From: Acidobacteriota bacterium
Lineage (GTDB): Bacteria; Acidobacteriota; Terriglobia; Acidiferrales; UBA7541
Direction: 5' to 3'
DNA: 64,000 bases
NCBI GenBank assembly: GCA_013289585.1
Contig: JABCZR010000023.1
Coordinates: 1 to 64,000 of the forward strand
Part shown: positions 9,800-19,008 of the stretch, in pieces
Layout of the letters: each line of letters begins with the position of its first letter
How positions within the stretch are numbered: position 1 is the first letter of the stretch
Program-made: the position numbers and the translations under genes
The notes under the pieces: model-generated
What the model saw: the letters and a program-made list of their open reading frames with translations, nothing else
What the model was told of the DNA's origin: nothing
The model's database searches: none

Positions 9800-12085
9800 C
9801 TAGGGTGTGATTTTTTCTGGTGAAGCGGTGGCGGGTGGTTTTTCCTTGCGGGCGGGCGGCTCATCCTCCGTGGGGGCTGTATCCGGGGTATCAACGTTGA
9901 CGCGATGCTCGGCGGCTTGCTGCTCCAGGGAAACAACATTCTGGAAATCGATTGCGGGCATTCCGGCCAGCGCGCCCTGCATGAATTCGAGCCAGATGGG
10001 TAGTGCCGCGCGCGCGCCGGTCTCTTTTTTTCCAAGCGAAATCTGTTTGTCGTCGAACCCCACCCACACCCCTGCGGTCAACTGAGGTGTAAAACCGACG
10101 AACCAGGCGTCAGTGTAGTCCTGTGTAGTGCCGGTCTTGCCGGCCGCGGGGCGGCCCAGCGCTTTGGCCTGGATGCCCGTGCCGAACTGGATGACCTCTT
10201 CCAGCATGGCGGTCATGGTGCGCGCCACATCGGGCGACAGCACGTCGTGCACCTCGGGATGCGCTTCCTCAAGCAGAGCTCCGTCGTAACTGGTAACGCG
10301 CCGGATCATGTGCGGATCGATGCGAATGCCATCGTTCGGAAAAACGGTGAAGGCCGAGACGTGTTCGCTGAGTTTCATGTCCGCCGCGCCAAGAGCTAAG
10401 GGAAGATACGGCGGAAGCGGCGTGGTAATTCCAAAGCGTCGCGTCATATCCACGACGGAGTTGATGCCGATTTTTTCCGCCAGTTTGACGGCGGGGACAT
10501 TTCGCGAGCCGGCCAGTGCGCGGCGCAGCGTGATGGTGCCTTCGAATTTTTCATCGTAATTGCGCGGCGAGTAGGGCTGGCCGCCGCTGATGGTGGTGAA
10601 CGGCGTATCCACGATAGTGTCGAATGGCGTCGAACCTTTTTCCATCGCATCGGCGTACACGTAGATTTTGAAAGAGCTGCCGACCTGCCGCACGGCCTGC
10701 GTCGCGCGGTTGAATTTGGAATCTTCAAAGCTGTAGCCGCCCACCATGGCCTTGATTTCGCCGGTGGGATTATCGATCGCGAGCATGGCGCCTTGCGGCC
10801 CAGTCTGCTGCTCGAGCTGGACGCGCGCGGTATTGTCATGTAGCTCCTGAATGGAGAACTGAGCAAGATCGCCGACCTTCAAAAGGTCAGCCGGCTTTTT
10901 CCTTCCGGTCCAGGCGAAATCGCTGGGCGAAAGAATGGCGCGGTGCGGACCGATCTTGACGACGGCGTTCTTCTCGTCAATGGAAAGCACAAGCCCGGTG
11001 ACGTAACTTCCCTTTTCAACCGTGTGGCGCCAATCGTCATCCTCGTAGCTGTCGAGTTTGCCGAGATTGTCGCGAATGACGTTCGGCAGATTGCCTTTCC
11101 AGCCGTGGCGGCGTTCGTAGGTGTGCAGTCCGTCGCGGACGGACTGATTGGCCAAACGCTGCATGGCGATATTCAGCGTCGTGTAGACGCGCAGGCCGCG
11201 CTCATGAACGGCTTCAGTGCCGTAAGTGGCCTCGAGGTATTTTCGAATTTCTTCGAAAAAGTAAGGCGCGAGGTCGTTGCGCGGATATTGAATGTGCAGA
11301 CCGAGCGGCGATTTCCGCGCGGCGGTTTCGTCCACCGGCGAAATCTTTCCTTCCTCTTCCATGCGATGAATCACCAGATTGCGACGGCCCAGAGCGGCCT
11401 CCGGATTCGAAAGCGGAGAAAATTTCGGACCGTTAACCATCCCGGCAAGCAACGCGGCTTCGGTAAGCTTCAGGTCGGTTACCGGCTTGCCAAAATAAAA
11501 TTGCGAAGCCGCGGCGAAGCCGTAGTTGCCGTGCGCCAGGTAGACCTGGTTGGCATACATGGTGAAGATTTGCGGCTTGGTGTAGCGCCGTTCGATCTGC
11601 AGCGCCAGCAGAATCTCCTGGATTTTGCGGCGGACGCTGCGGTCGCTGCGGTCCAGGAAAAGATTGCCGGCCAGTTGCATCGTGATAGTGCTGGCACCCC
11701 CGGTGATGCGCCGTTTGATCAGATTGCGGAAGGCGGCGGTGGCCATGCGCGGGAAGTCGACGCCCCAGTGCTCTTCGAAGTGCTGGTCCTCGATGGCCGT
11801 GACGGCATTGTAGAGAACCTTGGGGCACTGTTCGTAGGTCATCAGAATGCGGCGCTGGATGGCGAAGCTGCCGGCGAGCTGGCCGTCATCGGCATACACT
11901 TCGGTGACCACATCGGGACGGTAGGTTTCCAGCGCGCGTATTTCCGGCAGGTCGCTGGCATAAACGAAGATCAGGCCGGCGCCCGCGCCGAGGGCGATCG
12001 AGCAGAGTAAGAGAAACGCCAGCGCGACGCGGTCAATCAGTTTGAAGCCGCGCAAGCGCAGCGTGATCGGTGGCAGGCTCAGCAT
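9800..12085 (-). CDS. mrcA: Class A penicillin-binding protein (PBP1A family)
   Basis: A bifunctional peptidoglycan synthase: a GT51 glycosyltransferase polymerises lipid II and a transpeptidase cross-links the strands in the periplasm. An N-terminal membrane helix (about 19-43) is followed by the GT51 domain with EDQHFEEHWGVD (catalytic Glu99), GGASTITMQLAGN and KIQEILLALQIER. The transpeptidase has its three motifs: SSFK with Ser470 and Lys473, SRN at 527-529, and KTGT beginning at Lys650. The C-terminal tail is Pro/Glu/Lys-rich and disordered. At 761 residues it is a typical length. It stands alone between unrelated genes. Confidence 0.96.
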   Translation of the reverse strand: MLSLPPITLRLRGFKLIDRVALAFLLLCSIALGAGAGLIFVYASDLPEIRALETYRPDVVTEVYADDGQLAGSFAIQRRILMTYEQCPKVLYNAVTAIEDQHFEEHWGVDFPRMATAAFRNLIKRRITGGASTITMQLAGNLFLDRSDRSVRRKIQEILLALQIERRYTKPQIFTMYANQVYLAHGNYGFAAASQFYFGKPVTDLKLTEAALLAGMVNGPKFSPLSNPEAALGRRNLVIHRMEEEGKISPVDETAARKSPLGLHIQYPRNDLAPYFFEEIRKYLEATYGTEAVHERGLRVYTTLNIAMQRLANQSVRDGLHTYERRHGWKGNLPNVIRDNLGKLDSYEDDDWRHTVEKGSYVTGLVLSIDEKNAVVKIGPHRAILSPSDFAWTGRKKPADLLKVGDLAQFSIQELHDNTARVQLEQQTGPQGAMLAIDNPTGEIKAMVGGYSFEDSKFNRATQAVRQVGSSFKIYVYADAMEKGSTPFDTIVDTPFTTISGGQPYSPRNYDEKFEGTITLRRALAGSRNVPAVKLAEKIGINSVVDMTRRFGITTPLPPYLPLALGAADMKLSEHVSAFTVFPNDGIRIDPHMIRRVTSYDGALLEEAHPEVHDVLSPDVARTMTAMLEEVIQFGTGIQAKALGRPAAGKTGTTQDYTDAWFVGFTPQLTAGVWVGFDDKQISLGKKETGARAALPIWLEFMQGALAGMPAIDFQNVVSLEQQAAEHRVNVDTPDTAPTEDEPPARKEKPPATASPEKITP

Positions 12086-12245
12086 CGAAGGGTAATTCTA
12101 ACGCATAAGCAAAGTTTCAACGACGTTTCGCGTCGGAAGGCTTTGCACTTTGGGAACAGGGTGGAAAGTCGAGGTGGTGCCGGAAACACAATTCAGCAAT
12201 ACTAGTTTCTGCTATCACCTATTTTAGAAACAGGAGCCGCCCGAA

Positions 12246-12653
12246 ATGTTTGTCCTGCTTTTTACTGTCTCGTTCTTACTGGCCGGTGGCGTGGCCGCGG
12301 GCGTAGCGTGGCTATCCCAGGATCCGATTGAAGTGATTTTGCACCGCTTCCTTGCGGCGCACATCAGCGTTGGATTGTCGAAATATTTGAGGTTCGCGAT
12401 CGTCGTGGTTGGCGTTGCTTCCGGCACTCGGGTTGGCGCACTGGAAGAGTACATTGGCGCAACGTCTTATAATAAAGCGGCGCTCTCAGCAGCGCTGACC
12501 CAGGAAGTCTGGGTGCTGGAGCTGTATCGCACGGTCGTCGCAACCCTGGAAGGAATCGTTTGGCTATTGCTGGTGGTCGCGTTTTTCGTACTTCTCGCCG
12601 TCCTGATCATCCGCAAAGGCAATATGAAGCAGCTGCAAGGCGGGCAGGAATAG
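12246..12653 (+). CDS. Small membrane protein of unknown function
   Basis: A 135-residue protein with a hydrophobic N-terminal segment (about 2-22), a middle hydrophobic stretch (about 47-60) and a strongly hydrophobic segment near the C-terminus (about 98-123), ending in a short basic/Gln-rich tail. AGGAG lies about ten bases before the ATG. I do not recognise a family. It is transcribed divergently from the penicillin-binding protein gene and converges on the FmdE-like gene. Confidence 0.75.
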   Translation: MFVLLFTVSFLLAGGVAAGVAWLSQDPIEVILHRFLAAHISVGLSKYLRFAIVVVGVASGTRVGALEEYIGATSYNKAALSAALTQEVWVLELYRTVVATLEGIVWLLLVVAFFVLLAVLIIRKGNMKQLQGGQE

Positions 12654-12701
12654 CCCAGGCTCCGAAACGCAGAGTACCTTTCTCGAAACTCTCACAAGAA
12701 T

Positions 12702-13280
12702 TCAATCAAGGTGTTCATAATATTTTTCGCCGGCGCAGGCGCGGCAGAGCGTGCGGCCGTCTCGGGTGACTTCGCGCTTGAAGTTGATGCCTTCGCCGCA
12801 TTGGGCGCAGACGACGCGGGGGCCTTTGAAGCCGGGCAAATCTTCGGGCTGGACTTCTACCTTTACCCATTGCTTGTCGAAAAGAATTTCGTCGGAGAGC
12901 TGGGCGTAGGCTTTCTGCTGGCCGGCCTCTTTTTCGAGCTGGGGAAACATTTCGCGGGCAGCTTGCTTGGAAGATTCCCTGGCGGCGACGCGCACGGCGC
13001 GGCCGGTCTGAAGGTCGACGAAGGTGGCGGCGACTTTTCCCCAGTCGCGGAATTTCAGGGCGCGCTTGCCGAGGCGGCAATTGGCGACGACCGCGACGGC
13101 GTCGGTGACGCAGCGATCGATTTCGACGTAGGTGACGAGTCGCTTGCGTTCGGCGATGGGATCGTCAATGCCGAGTTCGCGCAACCCAAGCATGGCCAGC
13201 CGCACACCCAGCACCTGGCCGGCGCAAAGATGGCCGTGAGTTTTCGCAGCAAGGTCGAGATATTCAGCTAGCGTTTTCAT
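12702..13280 (-). CDS. FmdE-like protein with C-terminal zinc ribbon
   Basis: A 192-residue protein resembling FmdE, named after the tungsten/molybdenum formylmethanofuran dehydrogenase operons of methanogens but widely found elsewhere with unknown role. The N-terminal half carries the family signature HGHLCAGQVLGVRLA with the conserved His and Cys, then VEIDRCVTDAV and GKRALKFRDWGKVAATF. The C-terminal 35 residues are a separate zinc ribbon: CAQCGEGINFKRE then CRACAG. It is the last gene of a three-gene minus-strand group after a DsbA-like and a MauE-like gene (16-base gap), which hints at redox or metal chemistry. No formylmethanofuran dehydrogenase subunits are nearby. Confidence 0.82.
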   Translation of the reverse strand: MKTLAEYLDLAAKTHGHLCAGQVLGVRLAMLGLRELGIDDPIAERKRLVTYVEIDRCVTDAVAVVANCRLGKRALKFRDWGKVAATFVDLQTGRAVRVAARESSKQAAREMFPQLEKEAGQQKAYAQLSDEILFDKQWVKVEVQPEDLPGFKGPRVVCAQCGEGINFKREVTRDGRTLCRACAGEKYYEHLD

Positions 13281-13295
13281 GGGAGTGATAGCCGC

Positions 13296-13817
13296 TCAGG
13301 CTTTTTCCGGCGTGGACCAGGGGTGGGGCTTGCGAGCTTCGATGAAGGCGAAGACGGTCATCAGCAGCGCGAGAACGGTGAAGGCGCCGTCGCGGACGAC
13401 GGTCATGCCGGTGAGCTTTTCCGGAGTGCCGAAGCAGCCGCAGTTAATGTCCATGTGCAGAAGGTACGCGCGCGTCACGACCGCCAGGAATCCCGCCATG
13501 ATCGCCGTGATGGCGGTGGCCCAGATTCGCAAGCGCCAGCCAATCAGCAGCAGCAGGCCCAACACAATCTCGACGAACGGCAGAGTTTGTGCGACCACTT
13601 GCGACGCCTCGTGCGAGATCATTTTGTACGATTCAACCTGCTGCGCGAAGCTGGAGATATTCATGGAGATAGAAAATTTCAGTACGAACATTGGCCAAAG
13701 ATGATTGTTTGGCATCAGGAGCTTGGAGAATCCCGCGTAAATGAAGATTCCGCCGAGGACCAGGCGGCCGAGCCAGATGATGGCGCGGCGGGTGTTGAAT
13801 GGGCTGGATTGCATCAT
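13296..13817 (-). CDS. MauE/DoxX-family integral membrane protein
   Basis: A 173-residue membrane protein with four hydrophobic segments (about 12-30, 77-95, 100-118 and 143-163). The motif CGCFG between helices three and four, preceded by an acidic/His stretch, is typical of MauE-like proteins, which support disulfide formation in periplasmic partners; the first helix region LGRLVLGGIFIYAGFSKL is shared with DoxX proteins. The neighbouring DsbA-like gene (27 bases upstream in the transcript) fits a role as its membrane redox partner. The exact electron route cannot be read from the sequence. Confidence 0.85.
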   Translation of the reverse strand: MMQSSPFNTRRAIIWLGRLVLGGIFIYAGFSKLLMPNNHLWPMFVLKFSISMNISSFAQQVESYKMISHEASQVVAQTLPFVEIVLGLLLLIGWRLRIWATAITAIMAGFLAVVTRAYLLHMDINCGCFGTPEKLTGMTVVRDGAFTVLALLMTVFAFIEARKPHPWSTPEKA

Positions 13818-13844
13818 GAACTTAGTTTCGCCGCAAAGGAGCGC

Positions 13845-14486
13845 CTATTTCTGACTTAGCAACTGATCGAGAAACTGCTTGAGCATGTCGTAGCTCATCA
13901 CGCCGGAAAACGGATAGGTCTGACCGTTGCTGTGAAAGATCGTGGTAGGGGTCTGGTTAACGCGGTACATCTGGCCGAGAGCGGTGTCCTTGTCGATGGC
14001 GGCATCCAGTGTGCCGCCCTTTACAAGCGCGCGGACTTTGGCCATCTCCGCGGGGGAAAGAACGGTGGCGACGGTGCCGTCCACATCGCCAGTCTGTTCC
14101 CACTTTTCCTGATTCTGAAATAGGACCTGTTCCACAGGCTCAAACTTGCCGATCTGCGCGGCAGCGCGGGCGTAGCGAGCGGCAACGCGCGAATGTGCGT
14201 GCATGGGGAGAGGAAAATCGCGATGGATCAGGTATACCTTGCCCGTGGTGACGTAGTAGTCCATGAGCTGGCGATTGGTGGAGATGAAGAGGGTCTTGCA
14301 GGCCGGGCACTGGAAATCGCTGAACACTTCCATGATTACGGGCGCGGTCTTCGAGCCGAAGGCCTTGTGAGGGTCAACGTCGGTAACGCCGGAGGCGGCC
14401 TGGGGCGCGGCCGACGCGAAGAGCACCGCGAAAGCGCCAAGTAAGCCTAATAGAAGAGGTGCTGCCAAAGTACGCCGACGATTCAC
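13845..14486 (-). CDS. DsbA-family thiol-disulfide oxidoreductase, exported
   Basis: A periplasmic thioredoxin-fold protein. A signal or anchor segment (about residues 6-28) is followed by the fold with the redox motif CPAC in FSDFQCPACKTLF, and the cis-proline loop QTPTTIF near the C-terminus. It resembles the DsbA/DsbG-like group often paired with VKOR or MauE-type membrane proteins. The GTG at 14486 is chosen as start because GGAGG lies five bases before it; a TTG at 14525 is in frame but has no such site. It leads the three-gene group with the MauE-like and FmdE-like genes. Confidence 0.9.
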   Translation of the reverse strand: MNRRRTLAAPLLLGLLGAFAVLFASAAPQAASGVTDVDPHKAFGSKTAPVIMEVFSDFQCPACKTLFISTNRQLMDYYVTTGKVYLIHRDFPLPMHAHSRVAARYARAAAQIGKFEPVEQVLFQNQEKWEQTGDVDGTVATVLSPAEMAKVRALVKGGTLDAAIDKDTALGQMYRVNQTPTTIFHSNGQTYPFSGVMSYDMLKQFLDQLLSQK

Positions 14487-14711
14487 ACGATCCTCCGAAA
14501 TGCCTCGAGCGATTTGCCCCTGCAAGCACGAACGAGAATTCTACCTCGAAACGATATAAATGCGGGAGCAGCGGTTGATCCCTGGCTATGCGCGCGCCGA
14601 AAGAGATAGCCGCAGCGGGGGCACTATAAGATTGGTTGCGGCGCTGGCGGGAAGCGTTGTGCGAACGAACCGCTAGATAAGCATAAGACCCCCACCCCCG
14701 GCATTTTTTGC

Positions 14712-14954
14712 AAGTGCGGATTCTAAAGGGTTTGCGGGAGAAATTCTCATAAGTGCGGATTCTAAAGGGGTTATAAGTTCTTTGTTCCGTGCAGTTGCGC
14801 GAGGTACTTGTATGTGTTGAAAATGAAGAACTTGCATGCAAGCCGCGGAGCCTGTAAGTCCTTTAGAATGCGCAGGTCCAAGAGCCTGGTGTAAGTGTTG
14901 ATTATAAAGTGGTTGCGGAAGAGAGTGTCTCTGGCTACAGATTTTAAAGGAGTT
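14712..14954. repeat. Cluster of short repeats with the core ATTCTAAAGG
   Basis: The 19-mer AAGTGCGGATTCTAAAGGG occurs twice without change (14712-14730 and 14751-14769, 39 bases apart). An inverted copy of the core lies at 14860-14873 (CCTTTAGAATGCGC), and two diverged direct copies are at 14893-14914 and 14938-14954. Copies differ most at the CTA part of the core and share a following GTT or GTTGCGG. Function unknown; it is not a CRISPR because spacing and copy identity are irregular. Confidence 0.75.
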
Positions 14955-15152
14955 AGCCGGATACGATGTCAGGGACAAGTTAGAACAGGCGGACACGAGA
15001 GACTCCTTCGCTGGTCCGCCGCCAGTTACGAAAGCGTATTATAATGGAGGGATTAACAAAGATCAAGGAAAAGTTGATGAAGTTGGGGGATGGTGATGGG
15101 ATTGGGAGTGTAAGATAAAGAAAAGATGGCCATTACAGCTGTTATAAGAAAA

Positions 15153-15173
15153 CTTGACAAGCACACACTCAAC
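15153..15173 (+). promoter_or_regulatory. HAIR-type operator for HspR
   Basis: CTTGACA (15153-15159), seven bases, ACTCAAC (15167-15173). The known HspR operator HAIR is CTTGAGT-N7-ACTCAAG, so the half-sites match at five and six of seven positions with exact spacing. It overlaps the -35 box and the spacer of the dnaK promoter, where a bound repressor would block polymerase. HspR is encoded by the last gene of this operon. Confidence 0.8.
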
Positions 15174-15182
15174 CTGTATACT
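15154..15182 (+). promoter_or_regulatory. dnaK operon promoter (sigma-70 type)
   Basis: A perfect -35 TTGACA (15154-15159), a 17-base spacer and a -10 TATACT (15177-15182), giving a start near 15189 and a leader of about 100 bases before dnaK. The near-consensus promoter together with an overlapping operator fits negative control rather than an alternative heat-shock sigma factor. Confidence 0.8.
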
Positions 15183-15288
15183 CCATTTCGTTCTGGGCCT
15201 GGGGTAGGACCTCCGGGCTGGATGGGCATGGGTTCAGCGTTTTGCGTGCAGACCAAGAGAGAAAGAGATTCAAGAAGGAGCTGTGACG

Positions 15289-17244
15289 ATGAGTAAGATT
15301 ATTGGAATTGACCTGGGAACGACAAACTCCGTAGTGGCCGTGATGCAAGGCGGCGAACCGGTGGTAATTCCCAACCAGGAAGGGGCGCGAACGACACCGT
15401 CCGTGGTGGCAATCACAAAGACGGGCGAGCGTCTCGTGGGACAAGTGGCGAAGCGGCAAGCAGTGACGAATCCCGAGAACACGGTGTATTCGATCAAGCG
15501 GTTCATGGGCCGGCGCTACGATGAAGTGACCGATGAGATGAAGCGCATCCCGTACAAAGTGGTGAAAGGCGACCATGACGATGCGCGCGTGGAGATTCTC
15601 GGAAAGATGTACAGCCCTCCGCAGATTTCCGCGATGATTTTGGGCAAGCTGAAATCCGCGGCGGAAGATTTTCTGGGCGAGAAGGTGACCAAAGCGGTCA
15701 TCACGGTGCCGGCGTACTTCAACGACGCGCAACGGCAGGCAACCAAGCAGGCTGGAGAAATCGCCGGCCTGGAAGTGGTGCGCATCATCAATGAGCCGAC
15801 GGCGGCGGCGCTGGCGTACGGGCTGGACAAGAAGAGCGACGAAACGATCGCGGTGTACGACCTGGGCGGCGGCACTTTCGACATTTCCGTGCTGGAAGTT
15901 GGGGCGGGAGTGGTGGAAGTAAAGTCCACGAACGGCGACACGCACCTGGGCGGCGACGACATCGACCAGAGGATCGTCGACTGGATGATTGATGAGTTCA
16001 AGAAAGAGAACAACATCGACCTGAGCAAGGACCGCATGGCCTTGCAACGGCTGAAGGAAGCGGCGGAAAAGGCCAAGATCGAACTTTCGCAGATGATGGA
16101 AACGACGATCAACCTGCCGTTCCTCACCGCGGGCGCTGCCGGACCAATCCACTTCGAGAAGAACTTGACGCGGACGCGGCTCGAACAATTGATGAACGAC
16201 CTGCTGGAACGGTCGATGAAGCCGGTGAAGCAAGCGCTCGAGGATGCCAAGATGTCGCCAAACGACATCCAGGAAGTAGTGATGGTTGGCGGTTCAACGC
16301 GTATCCCGAAAGTGCTGCAGCTGGTACGCACGTTCTTCGGCGGGAAAGAGCCGCACAAGGGCGTGAACCCGGACGAAGTCGTGGCGGTAGGCGCGGCAAT
16401 TCAGGGCGCGGTACTCGGCGGCGAGGTGAAGGACATCCTGCTGCTGGACGTGACGCCGCTTTCGCTGGGCGTGGAGACGCTCGGCGGCGTAATGACCGCC
16501 CAGATTCCGCGCAACACGACGATTCCGACGCGCAAGGTAGAGACGTACTCGACCGCGGCGGACAATCAGCCGGGCGTGGAAATCCACGTTTTGCAAGGCG
16601 AGCGCAAGTTCGCAACGGACAACCGCTCGCTTGGCAAGTTCAAATTGGACGGGATTCCACCCGCTCCGCGCGGGACGCCGCAGATCGAGGTCACATTTGA
16701 CATCGACGCGAACGGCATCCTGAACGTGAGCGCGAAGGACAAGGCCACCAACAAGGAGCAGAAGATCACCATCACGGCATCGAGCGGCCTGACCAAGGAA
16801 GAGGCCGAGAAGATGCGGCAAGAGGCGGAATCGCATAGTGAAGATGATCGCCGCCGCATGGAAGAGGTCGAGGCGCGCAACCGCCTGGACGGCATCCTCT
16901 ATCAGGCGGAAAAGATGCTCCGTGAAAACCGCGAGAAGATTGCGGAAGCGGACGTCAAGACGGCGGAAGAGGCGATCGAAGACGCGAAGAAGGCCATCAC
17001 CGAAGGCGGCGTGGCACGGCTCCGGTCGGCTTCGGAAAACCTGGAACGCTCGCTGCACAAGGTCGCAGAAGAGCTGTACAAGACGACGCAGGCGGCAGGC
17101 GGGGCGGCGGAAGCGGGCGCGGCTGCCGGTGCGGGCGCCGCGGGCGGTTCGACGAGCGGCGGAAGCGCGCCGGCAGGGAAGAAACCAGGCGACGTAATCG
17201 ACGCCGAGTACGTGGATGTGGACGAGAACAAGCGTCCGAACTAA
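15289..17244 (+). CDS. dnaK: Chaperone DnaK (Hsp70)
   Basis: The Hsp70 chaperone: an ATPase domain (about 1-385) with [10 protein letters not shown], the DLGGGTFD phosphate loop and [10 protein letters not shown], the linker [13 protein letters not shown], a substrate-binding beta domain and a helical lid. The C-terminus has an Ala/Gly-rich stretch and the conserved ending DAEYVDVDE. The ATG at 15289 is used because AAGGAG lies eight bases before it; a GTG two codons earlier (15283) would be too close. First gene of the dnaK-dnaJ-hspR operon; grpE is not in it. Expression should be controlled by HspR at the upstream operator, possibly with DnaK acting as co-repressor as described in Streptomyces. 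Confidence 0.98.
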   Translation: MSKIIGIDLGTTNSVVAVMQGGEPVVIPNQEGARTTPSVVAITKTGERLVGQVAKRQAVTNPENTVYSIKRFMGRRYDEVTDEMKRIPYKVVKGDHDDARVEILGKMYSPPQISAMILGKLKSAAEDFLGEKVTKAVITVPAYFNDAQRQATKQAGEIAGLEVVRIINEPTAAALAYGLDKKSDETIAVYDLGGGTFDISVLEVGAGVVEVKSTNGDTHLGGDDIDQRIVDWMIDEFKKENNIDLSKDRMALQRLKEAAEKAKIELSQMMETTINLPFLTAGAAGPIHFEKNLTRTRLEQLMNDLLERSMKPVKQALEDAKMSPNDIQEVVMVGGSTRIPKVLQLVRTFFGGKEPHKGVNPDEVVAVGAAIQGAVLGGEVKDILLLDVTPLSLGVETLGGVMTAQIPRNTTIPTRKVETYSTAADNQPGVEIHVLQGERKFATDNRSLGKFKLDGIPPAPRGTPQIEVTFDIDANGILNVSAKDKATNKEQKITITASSGLTKEEAEKMRQEAESHSEDDRRRMEEVEARNRLDGILYQAEKMLRENREKIAEADVKTAEEAIEDAKKAITEGGVARLRSASENLERSLHKVAEELYKTTQAAGGAAEAGAAAGAGAAGGSTSGGSAPAGKKPGDVIDAEYVDVDENKRPN

Positions 17245-17259
17245 GTTGAAACAACAATC

Positions 17260-17294
17260 GCAGGGGCGCAGTCCGCAAGGGCGAGCGCCCCTGC
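17260..17294 (+). other. Hairpin between dnaK and dnaJ
   Basis: A 10-bp perfect stem GCAGGGGCGC (17260-17269) / GCGCCCCTGC (17285-17294) with a 15-base loop lies in the 71-base gap. It has no T-run, so it is more likely an mRNA stabiliser, a partial stop, or a dispersed palindromic element than a full terminator. Confidence 0.6.
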
Positions 17295-17315
17295 AAATAT
17301 TCCCTCAGAGCAACG

Positions 17316-18485
17316 ATGCCTACGACAGCAAAGCAAGATTATTACGAGCTGCTGGGAGTGCCGCGGAAGGCGAGCGCGAAGGATATTCGCACGGCGTTTC
17401 GCAAGCTGGCGCGGAAGTATCACCCGGACCTGAATCCTGGCGATAAATCTTCGGAAGAAAAATTCAAACAACTGCAGGAAGCGTACGACGTCCTCTCCGA
17501 TTCGAAGAAACGGCAGATCTACGACCAGCATGGCTTTTACAGCGACAATATGCCTCCCGGCGGTCCGGGAGCAGGGCACCCGGGCGAAGACGGAGGGCAG
17601 GACGTCAATTTTGATTTCGGCGGATTCGATTTCGGCGGCGGGTCCGGCGCGGCGGGCGGCGGGTCGAATTTCCGCGATCTTTTCAGCCAGTTTTTCACCA
17701 CCGGCGGAAGAGGGCGCGCGGGAATGGAGCCGGAACACGAGCCGGGCGGCGACCTGGAATACCAGATCGAAATTGATTTCCGGGACGCGGTACGCGGCGC
17801 AGTAAAAAAACTTACTATCACGCGGCTGGACACTTGCGAGACATGCCACGGAACGGGCGCGGTGGGCTCACCGCAAACTTGTCCGACGTGCCATGGAACG
17901 GGAACGATCCAGCAAGCCGCGGGAAAAATGAAATTCAACGTGCCGTGCACGAGGTGCGGCGGCACGGGCAAGCTGCGGACCGTGTGCAAAACGTGCGGAG
18001 GCGAAGGACGAGTGCGGCGGACGGAAACGATTGACGTGCGGATTCCCGCGGGCGTGGCGAACGGCGGGCGAGTGCGAGTTCCGGGCAAAGGCAATGCGGG
18101 GACGATGGGCGCGCCGCCGGGCGATTTGTATTTGCGTGTGGTGGTGAAGCCGCATGAGTTTTTCGAGCGGCGTGGCGATGACTTGTACACGAAAATTCCG
18201 GTGACAGTGAGCGAGGCGACGCTGGGCGCGAAAGTGGAAGTGCCGACAATTGACGGGCGCTCCATCGTGAGGATTCCGCCGGGAACGAATAGCGGAAAGA
18301 CGCTGCGGCTGAAAGAAAAAGGCGTGCCGAGCGCGCGAAATGGCGCTAGGGGCGACCAGTACGTGGAAATTCAGGTGGTGGTGCCGCCGCCGACGGATGA
18401 GCGCGTGCGAAATCTGATGAAGGAACTGGAGACCATCGCGCCGGAAGATCCGAGAAAAGATTTGTTCAGCAAGTCGGGAGTGTAG
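17316..18485 (+). CDS. dnaJ: Co-chaperone DnaJ (Hsp40)
   Basis: DnaJ delivers substrates to DnaK and stimulates its ATPase. All parts of a type I J-protein are present: the J domain (about residues 6-72) with the HPD tripeptide in KYHPDLNPG, a Gly/Phe-rich linker, four CxxCxGxG-type zinc-binding repeats ([32 protein letters not shown], about 171-232), and two C-terminal substrate-binding domains. Length of 389 residues is normal. It follows dnaK by 71 bases and precedes hspR by ten, so the three genes form one operon. Confidence 0.97.
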   Translation: MPTTAKQDYYELLGVPRKASAKDIRTAFRKLARKYHPDLNPGDKSSEEKFKQLQEAYDVLSDSKKRQIYDQHGFYSDNMPPGGPGAGHPGEDGGQDVNFDFGGFDFGGGSGAAGGGSNFRDLFSQFFTTGGRGRAGMEPEHEPGGDLEYQIEIDFRDAVRGAVKKLTITRLDTCETCHGTGAVGSPQTCPTCHGTGTIQQAAGKMKFNVPCTRCGGTGKLRTVCKTCGGEGRVRRTETIDVRIPAGVANGGRVRVPGKGNAGTMGAPPGDLYLRVVVKPHEFFERRGDDLYTKIPVTVSEATLGAKVEVPTIDGRSIVRIPPGTNSGKTLRLKEKGVPSARNGARGDQYVEIQVVVPPPTDERVRNLMKELETIAPEDPRKDLFSKSGV

Positions 18486-18495
18486 GGAAGCAAGA

Positions 18496-18885
18496 ATGCC
18501 ACCGCGAGCGAAAAAACGGGCCAAGGTCGGCTACATGATCAGCGCCGTGGCGGAGCTTTATAAGCTGCATCCGCAGACGCTGCGGCTGTACGAGCGCGTT
18601 GGGCTGCTGAAGCCATCGCGTTCGCAGGGAAATACGCGGCTGTATACAGATTCCGACCTGGAGCGGCTGGACGTGATCCTGACGCTAGCACGGGACATGG
18701 GCGTGAACCTGGCGGGAATCGAGATTATTTTGAACATGCGCGAGAAGCTCATCGAGATGGAACGGCAGATGGGGGAATTCGCCCAAGTGGTGCAGCAGGA
18801 ATTGTCGCGGGTGGCGGCTTCGAGGGTGCAGGGGAAGACGCAACAGCATGCGATTGTGCGGGCGACGCCGAGGTTTGGAAGATAG
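18496..18885 (+). CDS. hspR: HspR, MerR-family heat-shock repressor
   Basis: HspR represses its own dnaK operon and other chaperone genes by binding HAIR operators. The protein has the characteristic core YMISAVAELYKLHPQTLRLYERVGLL, a MerR winged helix, followed by NTRLYTDSDLERL and the helical stretch NLAGIEIILNMREK. The N-terminal ten residues are basic. The position at the 3' end of dnaK-dnaJ is the classic arrangement first known from actinobacteria. A matching operator lies in the dnaK promoter (15153-15173), so the loop is closed within this window. Confidence 0.95.
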   Translation: MPPRAKKRAKVGYMISAVAELYKLHPQTLRLYERVGLLKPSRSQGNTRLYTDSDLERLDVILTLARDMGVNLAGIEIILNMREKLIEMERQMGEFAQVVQQELSRVAASRVQGKTQQHAIVRATPRFGR

Positions 18886-19008
18886 AGATTAGAGAGCAGT
18901 GATCCGTTTCAGCGACAAGCGTTGGCAGTTCCTTCCACAGTTTTCCCAATGATGACAACTTGCTGTGCGCGAGGTGTGCTCGTATGCTGTTGGCGCTGGA
19001 GTGAAGAA

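Larger units (their letters stand above)
14487..15288. other. Long non-coding region upstream of dnaK
   Basis: About 800 bases with no credible gene. It holds a cluster of at least five short repeats (14712-14954), a purine-rich stretch around 15045-15125, and the dnaK promoter with its HspR operator (15153-15182). Small minus-strand open frames here lack ribosome binding sites and run through the repeats, so they are not called. Confidence 0.7.

Noticed and set aside
14673-14996. Minus-strand open frames of about 100 codons in the region before dnaK
   Set aside because: They run through the repeat cluster and lack ribosome binding sites and protein-like composition.
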